From positions 1,390,342-1,454,341 of the forward strand of contig CP066681.1 in assembly GCA_016432265.1 (NCBI GenBank): a stretch of DNA of 64,000 nt. Reading direction: 5' to 3'. Both the position numbers and the translations under genes were made by a program. The notes under the pieces were generated by a model. That model was not told the DNA's origin. It ran no database searches and saw only the letters and a list, made by a program, of their open reading frames with translations. The stretch is from Micavibrio aeruginosavorus (lineage in GTDB: Bacteria; Pseudomonadota; Alphaproteobacteria; Micavibrionales; Micavibrionaceae). This document shows positions 8,617-17,910 of this stretch, piece after piece; position 1 is the first letter of the stretch; each line of letters starts with the position of its first letter.

Positions 8617-10020
8617 ATGAACAAAGTCATGCAAGCTAAAGAATTAAAAAGAGAAGACCTGATCATTCAGTATGAAGTTACCGTGAGCGCGCAAGATATT
8701 GATCGCCATGTCGACGACCGGCTGAAAGAAGTCGGCAAGACAATGAAGATGGCCGGATTCCGCCCGGGCAAGGTGCCGCTCGATATTCTCAAGAAACGTT
8801 ATGGCAAGGCTGTGATGGGTGAAGTGCTGGAAATGGCCGTCAATGAGGCCTCGGCCAAGGTTATTCAGGACAACAACCTGCGCCCCGCGCTGCAACCGAA
8901 AATCGAGGTCAAGGAATTCGACGATGGCAAGGATCTGGTTTACACGATGGCTATCGAATTGCTGCCGGATTTCAAGGTCATGGATCTGAAGTCGATCAAG
9001 GTGGAAAAGCCCGTGGCCAAGGTCGAGAAGAAGACCGTCGATGAGACCCTTGAGCGGATCGCCAAGAGCAACCGCGAAACAGAAGCCGTAACCGAAGACC
9101 GGGCCACGAAGAAGGGCGATATTCTGCTTATCGATTTCCATGGCCGCACCGCCAAGGACAACAAGCCGCACCCGGGTATGCATGCGCACGACGCGCAACT
9201 CGAATTGGGCAGCGGTCAGTTCATCCCCGGGTTCGAGGATCAACTGGTCGGCAAGAAAGTCGGTGATAAGGTCGAAGTCAAGGTGACCTTCCCGGAAGCG
9301 TATCATGCTGCCGAGTTGGCCGGGCAGGATGCTATTTTCGACACCGAGATCAAATCCATCCTTCAGGCGAAGGCAACAGAGATCAATGATGATTTCGCCA
9401 AGAAGCTGGGTCTGGATAGCGAGAAGGCCCTGCGCGAGATCATCGAAAAACAAGTGCAGACCGAATATGACGGTTTAAGCCGTCAGAAAGTGAAGCGGGC
9501 CTTGCTGGACGCACTTGACGACGCGCATGATTTCGAAATTCCTGCGGGCATGAAGGATATGGAGTACCAGAATATCCTGATGCAGGTGAAGATGGAGCGT
9601 CAGTCCGAACTCGTAGACGGTGAACTCAAGCTTTCAGGCGAGGAAGAAGAGGAGCTTCACGCGATTGCCGAGCGTCGTGTGCGCTTGGGTCTGGTGCTGT
9701 CCGAGGTAGGCCGCGCCAACAACGTCCAGATCACCGATCAGGAAATGCAGCGCGCCGTGATTGCCGAAGCGCAACGCTATCCGGGTCAGGAAGCGCAGGT
9801 GTTCGAATATTACCGCAAGAACCGTCAGGCTTTGGAAGCGCTGCGCGCGCCGGTTTTCGAAGACAAGGTTGTCGATTTCATTCTGGAACTGGCGACCGTC
9901 ACCGATAAAGCCGTGTCGGTCGAGGATCTGAGCAAGGAGGAGGAAGAAGAATCCTACCTTGAGAAGAAAAAGGGCAAAAAAGGCGAGGATGCTAAACCGA
10001 AAGCCAAGAAGAAAGCTTAA
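8617..10020 (+). CDS. tig: Trigger factor, ribosome-associated chaperone and prolyl isomerase
   Basis: Trigger factor binds ribosomal protein L23 at the tunnel exit and helps new chains fold. Three parts are visible. An N-terminal ribosome-binding domain has the GFRPGKVP signature near residue 45. An FKBP-type PPIase domain follows (about 155-240, GDILLIDFHG and LGSGQFIPGFE), then the helical C-terminal chaperone domain. The protein has 467 residues from the ATG at 8617. The ATG at 8629 (MQAKELK) is an equally plausible start and closer to the family N-terminus. The end is a Lys/Glu-rich tail (near 435-467) not needed for the fold. It opens the clpP-lon-hupB block. Confidence 0.95.
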   Translation: MNKVMQAKELKREDLIIQYEVTVSAQDIDRHVDDRLKEVGKTMKMAGFRPGKVPLDILKKRYGKAVMGEVLEMAVNEASAKVIQDNNLRPALQPKIEVKEFDDGKDLVYTMAIELLPDFKVMDLKSIKVEKPVAKVEKKTVDETLERIAKSNRETEAVTEDRATKKGDILLIDFHGRTAKDNKPHPGMHAHDAQLELGSGQFIPGFEDQLVGKKVGDKVEVKVTFPEAYHAAELAGQDAIFDTEIKSILQAKATEINDDFAKKLGLDSEKALREIIEKQVQTEYDGLSRQKVKRALLDALDDAHDFEIPAGMKDMEYQNILMQVKMERQSELVDGELKLSGEEEEELHAIAERRVRLGLVLSEVGRANNVQITDQEMQRAVIAEAQRYPGQEAQVFEYYRKNRQALEALRAPVFEDKVVDFILELATVTDKAVSVEDLSKEEEEESYLEKKKGKKGEDAKPKAKKKA

Positions 10021-10048
10021 GTTTTTCTTCGGGATGACAGAGATTGTA

Positions 10049-10080
10049 GGACGGGGTAGCATATCCCGTCCTTTTCTTTT
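10049..10080 (+). terminator. Rho-independent terminator after tig
   Basis: The 7-bp stem GGACGGG/CCCGTCC (10049-10055 and 10065-10071) with a 9-nt loop runs into TTTTCTTTT. Confidence 0.75.
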
Positions 10081-10093
10081 GCGGGGTGATTTC

Positions 10094-10954
10094 ATGCACG
10101 GTCTGGTCATTCATGGCGGGGCGTACAAGACAAGACGGGATTTTACGGCCCATGATGAATTTTTGCGCGAGGTTCTGGCGGAAGGTCATAAGCGCCTTGC
10201 GGCCGGGGAATCGGCGCTGGATGTGGCTGTGCAGGCCGTGGCCATGATGGAGGATTGCGGGTTGTTTCATGCCGGGCGCGGTACGGGGCGTAATTCCGCC
10301 GGATATCATGAGCTGGATGCTTCGCTGATGGACGGAGCGACAGGGCAGGCCGGGGCGGTGGCGTCGCTGCGTACCATACGGAACCCGATCCGAGCGGCGC
10401 AAATGGTGATGGAAAAAAGCCCTCACGTATTCATGGTGGCGGAAGGAGCGGAGAATTTTCTCAGGCATCACGGAATTGAGACTGTCGACCCTGATACGTA
10501 TTTCCGGCACGACATGGAGCGCGACGGCCCGGCTATAAAAGATACTGCGCATGGCACTGTGGGGGCTGTGGCGCTGGATCGTGACGGGCGACTGGCGGCG
10601 GCAACATCCACGGCCGGAATTCCGAACAAGCTGGAAGGGCGCGTGGGCGATACGCCGATCATTGGGGCTGCGACCTTTGCAGACGACCGGATCGCGCTGT
10701 CCGCCACGGGGCATGGAGAATATTTCATTCGTGCGGTGGCGGCGTATGACGTGGCTGCGCAATGCCGTTACGCGGGCAGGACTCTGGATGCGGCAATGGA
10801 TGACGTCTTGCAGACGAAAATAGGGGAGAAGGGCGGCTGGGGAGGCATGATTGCGATAACGAGGGGCGGGGATGTCAAACTTGGCTTTAACGCAACCGGG
10901 ATGCACGGAGGGTTCGTTCTGGAGGATGGTCACATCCATGTAGGCGTGTCCTGA
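10094..10954 (+). CDS. Isoaspartyl peptidase / L-asparaginase (Ntn hydrolase, type 2)
   Basis: These enzymes cut beta-aspartyl dipeptides and asparagine after self-processing into alpha and beta chains. The 286-residue protein starts VIHGGAY and has the processing site HGTVGAVALD, so Thr155 would become the new N-terminal nucleophile. STAGIPNKLEGRVGD follows as in plant-type asparaginases. The start ATG at 10094 has GGGGTG upstream; the frame is open further up but only through the end of tig. The C-terminal part is shorter than in E. coli IaaA. It separates tig from clpP, an uncommon position. Confidence 0.88.
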   Translation: MHGLVIHGGAYKTRRDFTAHDEFLREVLAEGHKRLAAGESALDVAVQAVAMMEDCGLFHAGRGTGRNSAGYHELDASLMDGATGQAGAVASLRTIRNPIRAAQMVMEKSPHVFMVAEGAENFLRHHGIETVDPDTYFRHDMERDGPAIKDTAHGTVGAVALDRDGRLAAATSTAGIPNKLEGRVGDTPIIGAATFADDRIALSATGHGEYFIRAVAAYDVAAQCRYAGRTLDAAMDDVLQTKIGEKGGWGGMIAITRGGDVKLGFNATGMHGGFVLEDGHIHVGVS

Positions 10955-11046
10955 AGGAAAGCCCTTGAATTCAGGCACTCTGCAAGCTAGGTTTTATGCA
11001 GTACCTATCCGACTGATTCACCTTTGTTATCCTGAAAGAATCCGCC

Positions 11047-11709
11047 ATGGCCATTTTAACCGAACGCGACCCGATTGATGTCTACAACAATTACTACACA
11101 CCGATTGTGATCGAGCAGACGGCGCGGGGCGAACGTTCTTACGATATTTACTCGCGCTTGTTGAAAGAGCGTATCATCATGCTGAGCGGGCCGGTGAACG
11201 ACAATATTTCCGCGCTGATCTGCGCGCAGCTTTTGTTCCTTGAGGCGGAAAATCCCAAGAAAGACATTTCCTTCTATATCAATTCCCCGGGCGGCGTTGT
11301 GACCTCCGGGATGGCGATGTACGACACGATGCAATATATCTCCTGCGACGTGGCCACGGTTTGCACCGGCCAGGCGGCTTCCATGGGCTCGCTTCTGCTG
11401 ACTGCCGGGGCAAAGGGCAAGCGTTTTTCTCTGCCCTCAAGCCGGATCATGATCCACCAGCCGCATGGTGGCGCGCAGGGGCAGGCTTCCGATATTGAGA
11501 TTCAGGCAAAGGAAATCCTGCGTCTGCGGGCAATGTTAAACGAGATTTACGTGAAAACGACGGGCCAGAAACTTTCCACGGTTGAAAAAGCGATGGATCG
11601 CGACAACTTCATGTCGCCAAGCGAAGCCAAGGATTTCGGCCTGATCGATCATGTGGTAATTTCCCGCGCCGATATCGGCGCTGCCTTGGCCAAGGACGAG
11701 AAGAAATAA
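11047..11709 (+). CDS. clpP: ATP-dependent Clp protease proteolytic subunit
   Basis: ClpP forms the tetradecameric serine-protease chamber fed by ClpX or ClpA. The 220-residue protein has the nucleophile region GQAASMGS (Ser112), the catalytic His in MIHQPHGG (His137), and YINSPGG for the oxyanion site. The N-terminus includes a short propeptide-like stretch. No clpX follows: lon begins 197 bp downstream after a likely terminator. In most proteobacteria clpX lies exactly here. Confidence 0.96.
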   Translation: MAILTERDPIDVYNNYYTPIVIEQTARGERSYDIYSRLLKERIIMLSGPVNDNISALICAQLLFLEAENPKKDISFYINSPGGVVTSGMAMYDTMQYISCDVATVCTGQAASMGSLLLTAGAKGKRFSLPSSRIMIHQPHGGAQGQASDIEIQAKEILRLRAMLNEIYVKTTGQKLSTVEKAMDRDNFMSPSEAKDFGLIDHVVISRADIGAALAKDEKK

Positions 11710-11733
11710 TATTCCACGGATATTTTGGTCAGA

Positions 11734-11770
11734 GGGTGCCGGCTAAGTTTATGGCGCCCCTTGATTTTTT
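11734..11770 (+). terminator. Probable terminator after clpP
   Basis: GGGTGCC (11734-11740) pairs with GGCGCCC (11753-11759) through one T-G pair, with a 12-nt loop, followed by TTGATTTTTT. This separates clpP from lon. Confidence 0.55.
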
Positions 11771-11805
11771 CCGCTCCCGCCACAAGTTTTGTGCTAGGGG
11801 CCCGG

Positions 11806-11835
11806 TTGGCAATAGTGTGTTAACACTCTTATAAT
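11806..11835 (+). promoter_or_regulatory. Near-consensus sigma-70 promoter of lon with palindrome in the spacer
   Basis: TTGGCA (11806-11811) and TATAAT (11830-11835) are 18 bp apart, about 70 bp upstream of the lon start. The spacer contains the perfect 10-bp palindrome GTGTTAACAC (11817-11826), where a bound repressor would block RNA polymerase. The hexamers and palindrome are observed; regulation is inferred. Confidence 0.65.
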
Positions 11836-11906
11836 AGAGTGGGATGGTACCAAAAGGGCCCTTTTAAGAGTCCCAAAAACCGATATTTCAGCCAGAAGAG
11901 TGCCAA

Positions 11907-14327
11907 ATGCTCGGATTTACAGCACCTAAAGAAGTCAGTTTGCCCGTTTTGCCGTTGCGCGACATTGTGGTGTTTCCCCACATGATCGTGCCGCTGTTTG
12001 TCGGGCGTGAAAAATCAGTCAAGGCGCTTGAGCATGTGATGCACGAAGGCAAGCAGATCATCCTGCTGACGCAGCGCTCGTCTGCGGTTGACGATCCGGC
12101 TCCGGCTGACCTTTATGAGATCGGAACAATGGGCACAATCCTGCAGATGCTGAAACTGCCCGATGGCACGGTCAAGGTGCTGGTCGAGGGCAGCCGCCGC
12201 ATCAAGGCAAAAACTTATACGCGCACCGATACGTTCCTTGAGGCGATCGTCGAGGAGTTGCCGGAGGCGCAGGACAATCAGGATGCCGAGCTTGAAGCGC
12301 TGGCGCGCGCGGTGGCTTCGCAATTCGAGCAGTACGTCAAGCTGAACAAGAAAATTCCGCCAGAGGTCATTGTTTCAATCAACCAGATAGAGGAAGCCTC
12401 GAAGCTTGCGGATACGATTGCCGCGCACCTGACGCTGAAAATCGAGGATAAGCAAAACCTGCTGGAGGCCGCCACAGCCGCCGCCCGCCTTGAGCAGATA
12501 TACGGTTTCATGGAAGGCGAGATCGGCGTCCTGCAGGTTGAAAAGCGCATTCGCAGCCGCGTCAAGCGCCAGATGGAAAAGACCCAGCGCGAGTATTACC
12601 TGAACGAGCAGATGAAGGCGATTCAAAAAGAACTCGGCGAGGGTGAGGATGGCGTCGATGAAATAGGGGAAATAGAGAAAAAAATTGAAGACCTCAAGCT
12701 GACCAAGGAAGCGCGAGACAAGGCCAAAGCCGAGATCAAAAAACTGCGTCAGATGAGTCCGATGTCGGCGGAAGCCACTGTCGTGCGCAATTATCTTGAC
12801 TGGATCACGTCTGTGCCCTGGGGCAAGCGCACCAAAGTGAAGAAAGATATCCGCGAGGCCAAGAAGATCCTCGACCAGGATCATTACGGTCTTGAAAAGG
12901 TCAAGGAACGGATGCTGGAATACCTTGCCGTGCAGCAGCGCACGAACAAGGTAAAGGGGCCGATTCTATGTCTCGTCGGGCCACCTGGCGTGGGTAAGAC
13001 ATCTCTGGGCCAATCGATCGCTCGCGCAACCAACCGCAATTTCGTGCGTGTGTCGCTTGGCGGCGTACGCGATGAAAGCGAGATCCGCGGCCACCGCCGC
13101 ACTTATATCGGGGCGATGCCGGGCAAGATCATTCAAGGCATGAAAAAGGCCAAATCCAGCAACCCGCTCTTCTTGCTTGACGAGATTGACAAGCTGGGCT
13201 CCGACTGGCGCGGCGATCCGAGTTCGGCGCTGCTTGAGGTTCTGGATCCCGAGCAGAACAGCAAATTCAGCGATCATTATCTGGAACTGGACTATGACCT
13301 GTCCGATGTCATGTTCATCTGCACGGCGAACTCTCTCAATATGCCGCGTCCGCTGCTGGATCGCATGGAGATCATCCGCCTGTCCGGCTACATGGAAGAT
13401 GAGAAGCTCCAGATCGTGCGCCAGCATTTGCTGAAGAAGCAGATGAAGGCCGCAGGTCTGAAACCGGCCGAGTTCAGCATCAACGACGAAGCATTGCGGC
13501 ACCTGATCCGTTACTATACGCAGGAAGCCGGTGTTCGTAACCTTGAGCGCGAAATCTCCAACCTCTGCCGCAAGGCCATCAAGGAAATCCTGATGAAGGG
13601 CAAGGACAAGATCGTGATCACGCCGCGCAATCTTGAGAAATATGCCGGTATCCGCAAGTACCGCTACGGCGAGGTCGAGGCCGAGAACAAAGTCGGTGTC
13701 GTCAACGGCCTGGCTTATACCGAGTTCGGCGGAGATATCCTCTCGATCGAGGCTGTGACCATGCCGGGTAAAGACGGCAAGGTGTCGACAACGGGTAACC
13801 TGAAAGATGTGATGAAGGAATCTATCACGGTTGCCGAAATGCTGATCAAGTCACGGGCGGCTCGCTTGGGTATCGATTACAAGCGCCTGAACGAAACTAA
13901 CATCCACGTGCACGTGCCGGAGGGGGCGACGCCCAAAGACGGCCCGTCAGCCGGGGCTGCCATGACCACGGCGATCGTTTCGGCGTTGACCGGGATCGAG
14001 GTTCATCGCGATCTGGCCATGACCGGCGAGGTGAACTTGCGCGGTTATGTGACGGCAATTGGAGGGTTGAAGGAAAAACTGCTCGCGGCCAGTCGCAGCG
14101 GCATCAACAAGGTGTTGATTCCCGAGGAAAACGCCAAGGACTTGCCGGAAATTCCCGACAAGATCAAAAAGGCGCTGGAGATTGTAACGGTCAAGACTAT
14201 CGAAGAGGTGCTGCAGCACGCTTTGGTGCGGATGCCGGATCCCATTATTTCGGAAAATATTGATAAAATCGGCGAAATTCCGCCGAAAACTGCAGAAAAC
14301 AAGGGAGAACCGCTTATTCGCCATTGA
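11907..14327 (+). CDS. lon: ATP-dependent protease Lon
   Basis: Lon degrades misfolded and short-lived regulatory proteins in the cytoplasm. The 806-residue protein has the N-terminal substrate-binding LON domain ([14 protein letters not shown]), a central coiled coil, and an AAA+ module with Walker A GPPGVGKT near residue 358 and [10 protein letters not shown]. The C-terminal protease domain has PKDGPSAG with catalytic Ser681 and a downstream GGLKEK Lys. Length fits LonA. AGAAGAG precedes the ATG. hupB follows, as in most alphaproteobacteria. Confidence 0.97.
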   Translation: MLGFTAPKEVSLPVLPLRDIVVFPHMIVPLFVGREKSVKALEHVMHEGKQIILLTQRSSAVDDPAPADLYEIGTMGTILQMLKLPDGTVKVLVEGSRRIKAKTYTRTDTFLEAIVEELPEAQDNQDAELEALARAVASQFEQYVKLNKKIPPEVIVSINQIEEASKLADTIAAHLTLKIEDKQNLLEAATAAARLEQIYGFMEGEIGVLQVEKRIRSRVKRQMEKTQREYYLNEQMKAIQKELGEGEDGVDEIGEIEKKIEDLKLTKEARDKAKAEIKKLRQMSPMSAEATVVRNYLDWITSVPWGKRTKVKKDIREAKKILDQDHYGLEKVKERMLEYLAVQQRTNKVKGPILCLVGPPGVGKTSLGQSIARATNRNFVRVSLGGVRDESEIRGHRRTYIGAMPGKIIQGMKKAKSSNPLFLLDEIDKLGSDWRGDPSSALLEVLDPEQNSKFSDHYLELDYDLSDVMFICTANSLNMPRPLLDRMEIIRLSGYMEDEKLQIVRQHLLKKQMKAAGLKPAEFSINDEALRHLIRYYTQEAGVRNLEREISNLCRKAIKEILMKGKDKIVITPRNLEKYAGIRKYRYGEVEAENKVGVVNGLAYTEFGGDILSIEAVTMPGKDGKVSTTGNLKDVMKESITVAEMLIKSRAARLGIDYKRLNETNIHVHVPEGATPKDGPSAGAAMTTAIVSALTGIEVHRDLAMTGEVNLRGYVTAIGGLKEKLLAASRSGINKVLIPEENAKDLPEIPDKIKKALEIVTVKTIEEVLQHALVRMPDPIISENIDKIGEIPPKTAENKGEPLIRH

Positions 14328-14459
14328 TAGGGCCTCTAATTCGTCGTAAACATGAGTCGTCAGGAACCGCAGAAATCCTCGATTTTTCAAGGTCAGGTCT
14401 GCGGTTTCAGCTCCTGTAAGGGGCATACAATTTTCAACTCAAACTCCCTGGGGGTTCCC

Positions 14460-14735
14460 GTGAACAAGCAAGACCTGATCAATGAAGTCGCTAAAGTCGC
14501 CGATCTGCCGAAAAACAAGGCGCAAGAAGCTGTTGAAGCCATTTTCGAAAGCATCAAACTGACCCTGAAAAGCGGCGGCGAAGTCCGTCTGGTCGGGTTT
14601 GGCACTTTTACCGTTTCCAAGCGCGCCGCCACCACAGGACGCAACCCGCGCACTGGCGAAGCCATCAAGATTCCGGAATCGAAACAACCGAAATTCAAGG
14701 CCGGCAAAGAACTCAAAGACGCTGTCAACGACTAG
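14460..14735 (+). CDS. hupB: Histone-like DNA-binding protein HU
   Basis: HU bends and compacts the nucleoid as a dimer. The 91-residue protein starts at a GTG (NKQDLINEVAKVA). It has the helical dimer core and the beta-arm signature GFGTFTVSKRAATTGRNPRTGE. The upstream frame is open but contains no family sequence, so the GTG is preferred. It lies 132 bp after lon and ends in a strong terminator. Confidence 0.95.
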   Translation: MNKQDLINEVAKVADLPKNKAQEAVEAIFESIKLTLKSGGEVRLVGFGTFTVSKRAATTGRNPRTGEAIKIPESKQPKFKAGKELKDAVND

Positions 14736-14756
14736 GCGCTTTTGTCTTTGGATTTC

Positions 14757-14787
14757 AAAAAACCCCGCAGATTGCGGGGTTTTTTAG
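14757..14787 (+). terminator. Rho-independent terminator after hupB
   Basis: The 8-bp stem AACCCCGC/GCGGGGTT with a 5-nt loop is preceded by AAAA and followed by TTTTT. Confidence 0.9.
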
Positions 14788-14852
14788 TGTCTTGCGTAAG
14801 GCGCGCGATGTAGTAGTATTCTGCCGTAATAATAACAACAAGGAGGCTAGGG

Positions 14853-15143
14853 ATGACGATAAAAGACGATGTTCTCAAGGATGTGCCGCAGGCGTTGGTG
14901 GACAGGCATGTGCCTGCTATCAAGGCGTTGTGTGGAAAATACGCAGAGGCTGTGAATATCATCACGATGGCGTATGAGAAGGATCCTTTGAACTATGAAA
15001 ACGATCCGGATGTGGTGGCTTTCCGTGACGAGTATAATGCCCTCTCGCGCAAGACCCATCAGGATTTCATTCAGGATGGCGGCACCGACGAGCAGTGGAA
15101 TATATTGTCCCCGGCGGTTCATTACGGCCATTTTGGCCCTTGA
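14853..15143 (+). CDS. Small acidic hypothetical protein, 96 residues
   Basis: A perfect AAGGAGG (14840-14846) precedes the ATG, which makes this a convincing gene. The protein is soluble, starts MTIKDDVLKDVPQALVDRH, contains one Cys and is rich in Asp, Glu and Tyr in its second half (MAYEKDPLNYENDPD). There is no signal peptide or membrane segment. I do not recognise the family. It stands alone between the hupB terminator and tRNA-Val. Confidence 0.7.
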   Translation: MTIKDDVLKDVPQALVDRHVPAIKALCGKYAEAVNIITMAYEKDPLNYENDPDVVAFRDEYNALSRKTHQDFIQDGGTDEQWNILSPAVHYGHFGP

Positions 15144-15181
15144 TTTTCCCGGAGCGCCCCTTTAAAAAGGCGCTCTGGATC

Positions 15182-15256
15182 GCGCGCTTAGCTCAGCGGT
15201 AGAGCAACTCGTTTACACCGAGTGGGTCGGGAGTTCAATCCTCTCAGCGCGCACCA
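15182..15256 (+). tRNA. tRNA-Val (TAC)
   Basis: The acceptor stem GCGCGCT/AGCGCGC, D arm GCTC/GAGC, anticodon stem ACTCG/CGAGT with TAC in the loop, the T arm and an encoded CCA are all present. It reads GUA and related codons. Confidence 0.95.
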
Positions 15257-15260
15257 TTTC

Positions 15261-15286
15261 AACCATTTGAAATAAAATGGTTTTTT
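15261..15286 (+). terminator. Terminator after tRNA-Val
   Basis: The 8-bp stem AACCATTT/AAATGGTT with a 6-nt loop runs into a T tract. Confidence 0.75.
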
Positions 15287-15337
15287 CTGTGGCGGGGCCT
15301 CCAAAAACTTACGAATAAATCTGGAGGAAGACGTTCC

Positions 15338-15652
15338 TCAGATTGAATCATCTGTATAGCCTATATCGATCGCTGCATTGAGGTATTTGATGGCGCCGAT
15401 GACCCAGACTGCAAGGCCTGTGCCGATAAGAATCAGGCCTTCGCCGAGAAATTTTACAGGCTCGCTGTTCATGTCGCCGATGAGCATCGTTGTGCTATAC
15501 ACGGCGATTCCCAGTATTGCGATAATAGTTCCAACTGCGATCAGGTTTTTCCCGCGCCGCAACCTTGCCGCCGCCGGGAGCGGCGTTTTGGCACGCGTAT
15601 CAAGGACGGTCTTGTATGACACCACTGTGGTGTTACTTTTCTTGTTACTCAT
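15338..15652 (-). CDS. Small membrane protein with two transmembrane helices
   Basis: This 104-residue protein starts MSNKKSNTTVVSYKT at 15652, with AAAGGAG upstream. It has a basic N-terminal region and two hydrophobic helices (around residues 36-58 and 68-92). Its start overlaps the stop of the transporter gene upstream (ATGAGTAA), a sign of translational coupling and possibly of a joint role. No family was recognised. Confidence 0.7.
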   Translation of the reverse strand: MSNKKSNTTVVSYKTVLDTRAKTPLPAAARLRRGKNLIAVGTIIAILGIAVYSTTMLIGDMNSEPVKFLGEGLILIGTGLAVWVIGAIKYLNAAIDIGYTDDSI

Positions 15653-16775
15653 TACTTTCTCCTTTGTGAGTGGGTGCGTGTACGGATAACGCGCTAGGGC
15701 GCGTAGAAAATGGAATTGCCTGATGCAAGGCGAGCAGCAAGGCATAAAGCGGGCGCATCATCAGGCTCATGAATGTCAGGAGCCATGCGGAAATGCCTGC
15801 CACCAGAAACACATGGGCAATAACCAGCAACGGCGCAAGATCAAAGATCAGGCTCATCTTGTATGTGCAAACCGAATACATGCCGAGCGGGAATACCAGC
15901 CCCCAATACAACGGATCATAGGTGAATCGGAATTTTCGAACGCCGTGACGCCACACGCCGAGGATCAGCAGCATCGGAATCCACCATGTCGCGGTAGCCC
16001 AGTAGAGGGCGGTGAATCCTTTGAGAAACGGTATAAGATCAGCCAGCGATGATCCTTCCACGGCCACGATCAGGTTGGCCCCCGCCAGTGTCGAGATGGC
16101 AACCGAACCCATGTTGATCCAGTAAGGCGGAATCAGGTCAGAGGGCTCGAACCGGAAGAACATATAACGGTAAAAAATCAGCGATATGATCCAGATATAA
16201 AGCATCCCGCCGAACAGCCAGAAGGACAACAGGAACATCAGCATAAAATCGGAACCACCCGGCATGGCCGGTTTAAGAAGCGATCCCAGCACGCAGACAG
16301 ATTGCGTAGCAACCACGGCTACCAGCCAACCGCCGTTAATTCCTTCTTCTATCGGCGGCTTCTTCGCTTGCACAGCCAGCAGCACGAAGATCGCATAAGT
16401 GCATACGGCCCACAGGCTTAAGCCCAGCCACCACAAGCCTGTCGCCGCAGCTACATTGTTATCGAGCAGGAAAAACTGTGAACCCAGCACATTCGTCGCT
16501 GCGACCAGCGTGAAGAAACCGAAGCCCCGCTTGTGTGAAAGCCAGTCAGACGCAAACTGCGCCCGGAAGAACACTGCCCGCACCAAGTAAAGCGCCCATA
16601 GTGTGCCGTAAGCGGCAATGTTGATGAGGAATAGCGGTCGTGTCAGAGCGTCGAGACCCAAGCTGTGACAGGCAATAGAGACAATTCCCGTTGCCATGAC
16701 CAGCGCAAAATAGGCTGGATGCAATCCGCCCAACCGCTTCTTCAGATATTCCGACGCTGTGATCTTAGGCTCCAT
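15645..16775 (-). CDS. TDT-family transporter (tellurite resistance/C4-dicarboxylate, SLAC1-like)
   Basis: This 376-residue integral membrane protein has about ten hydrophobic helices. The N-terminal segment PAYFALVMATGIVSIACHSLG, the internal WWIPMLLILGVW and the late YDPLYWGLVFPLGMYSVCTYKM are typical of the TDT/SLAC1 fold, which moves anions such as malate, sulfite or tellurite-related oxyanions. The substrate cannot be told from sequence. It is co-transcribed with the small membrane protein downstream. A two-component system lies upstream, beyond a pseudogene. Confidence 0.82.
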   Translation of the reverse strand: MEPKITASEYLKKRLGGLHPAYFALVMATGIVSIACHSLGLDALTRPLFLINIAAYGTLWALYLVRAVFFRAQFASDWLSHKRGFGFFTLVAATNVLGSQFFLLDNNVAAATGLWWLGLSLWAVCTYAIFVLLAVQAKKPPIEEGINGGWLVAVVATQSVCVLGSLLKPAMPGGSDFMLMFLLSFWLFGGMLYIWIISLIFYRYMFFRFEPSDLIPPYWINMGSVAISTLAGANLIVAVEGSSLADLIPFLKGFTALYWATATWWIPMLLILGVWRHGVRKFRFTYDPLYWGLVFPLGMYSVCTYKMSLIFDLAPLLVIAHVFLVAGISAWLLTFMSLMMRPLYALLLALHQAIPFSTRPSALSVHAPTHKGESNE

Positions 16776-16957
16776 ACTTTCATTGTACGGCCGAAGTGCA
16801 AGAGTTTTGTATCAGCGCAAGCCCTGAAGCCATGCAGGACGCGCAGGAAATTTTTGTCGGTATTTGTCCTACAAAAATGATTTATAAGAATTTCACAATG
16901 CCTTGATATCCAGCCAGCGGTATTTGACTTCCATCAACTTCTAGCTGCAATAAAGCG

Positions 16958-17246
16958 TTATCTCTTCGGTTCCACTTTGCACAAGCTGTCCGCATAGTCT
17001 GCAAGCCGGTTGTCACGGGGTAGGTCGCAGGCGGCAAAACCGACAATTTTCCCTGAATCCGCAGCGGCGAAAACCGCTTGCCCCGTTGCTGGTTTCCACC
17101 AGATGTTCCATCAGACGGGAGGAAGGTTTTTCGGTCATATTGCGATCAAGGTAGCGACCATTGACTATGCCGCGATAGGCTGCGGACTGTATTTTACCGA
17201 GACCATCGGCTTCGCTTGTTGTGGCCGTAGCGTATTGCAACTCCAT
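16958..17246 (-). pseudogene. GNAT N-acetyltransferase, frameshifted and truncated
   Basis: From an ATG at 17246 the frame reads MELQYATATTSEADGLGKIQ and then AAYRGIVNGRYLDR, the classical N-terminus of a GNAT acetyltransferase. This frame then degenerates and stops at 17013. From about 17089 the next frame continues the same domain: ATGQAVFAAADSGKIVGFAA, then CDLPRDNRLADYADSL, ending at a stop at 16958. A single frameshift around 17085-17095 therefore splits the domain, and the acetyl-CoA-binding C-terminal half is missing. It is a dead gene unless the shift is a sequencing error; even then it would be only about half-length. Confidence 0.7.
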
Positions 17247-17277
17247 TTTTCAGCCCGGCGTTCTAACGATTGAATGT

Positions 17278-17910
17278 TTATTCAACAAGCCCATGTCTAA
17301 CGGCGTAGCGAATAATCTCGGCATTGGATTGAAATCCGGTTTTCTCAAGGATTCTCGTGCGGTAGGTGCTCACCGTCTTTACGCTCAGGCCCAGTTTCGT
17401 GCCGATATCCGACAATGAAAGGCCGGAGGCGACCATAAGAAAGACTTCATATTCCCGCGCTGACAATGTTTCATGAGGGGATTTCGTTTCGTTTCCTGCT
17501 GCAAGATGATCGGCGATTTGCTCTGCCATCGCCTCGCTGATATATCGGCGTCCCGCCGTTACGGCGCGGATAGCGCGGATCAGTTCATCCGGTGCGTTTT
17601 CCTTGGTCAGGTAGCCTGCCGCGCCGCAACGCAGTGCCTGAATAATAAATTGACGATCGTCATACATGCTCAGAATCAAAATCGGCATTTGGGGGTGAAG
17701 GTTTTTTATTTCTGGCAGAATATTAAGGCTGCTTTTATCGCTCATGGCGATATCGAGAAGAAGAAGACCCCATTCACCATTCCGCAACATTCGCAGTGTT
17801 TCTTCGCATGAGGATGATTCATGTATTTCCGCCTTTGAGAATTCTTCCTCCAATATTCGACATAAGCCGGAACGGAACATGGCATGGTCGTCAGCTAGCA
17901 GGATTTTCAT
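17278..17910 (-). CDS. NarL/FixJ-family response regulator
   Basis: This 210-residue protein has a receiver domain (LLADDHAMFRSGL, phospho-acceptor in LLLLDIAMSD, Lys in GYLTKENAP) and a C-terminal LuxR-type helix-turn-helix (LSAREYEVFLMVASGLS, then KLGLSVKTVSTYRTRIL). The start at 17910 has AAAAGG at good spacing. An upstream ATG at 17925 would add only five residues. It overlaps the end of the kinase gene by 20 bp, so the two form one operon. Target genes are unknown; the neighbouring TDT transporter is a candidate by position only. Confidence 0.92.
   Translation of the reverse strand: MKILLADDHAMFRSGLCRILEEEFSKAEIHESSSCEETLRMLRNGEWGLLLLDIAMSDKSSLNILPEIKNLHPQMPILILSMYDDRQFIIQALRCGAAGYLTKENAPDELIRAIRAVTAGRRYISEAMAEQIADHLAAGNETKSPHETLSAREYEVFLMVASGLSLSDIGTKLGLSVKTVSTYRTRILEKTGFQSNAEIIRYAVRHGLVE

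Noticed and set aside
9992-10978. Open frame of 328 codons on the minus strand
   Set aside because: Antisense to the isoaspartyl peptidase gene, which has a ribosome-binding site and catalytic motif.
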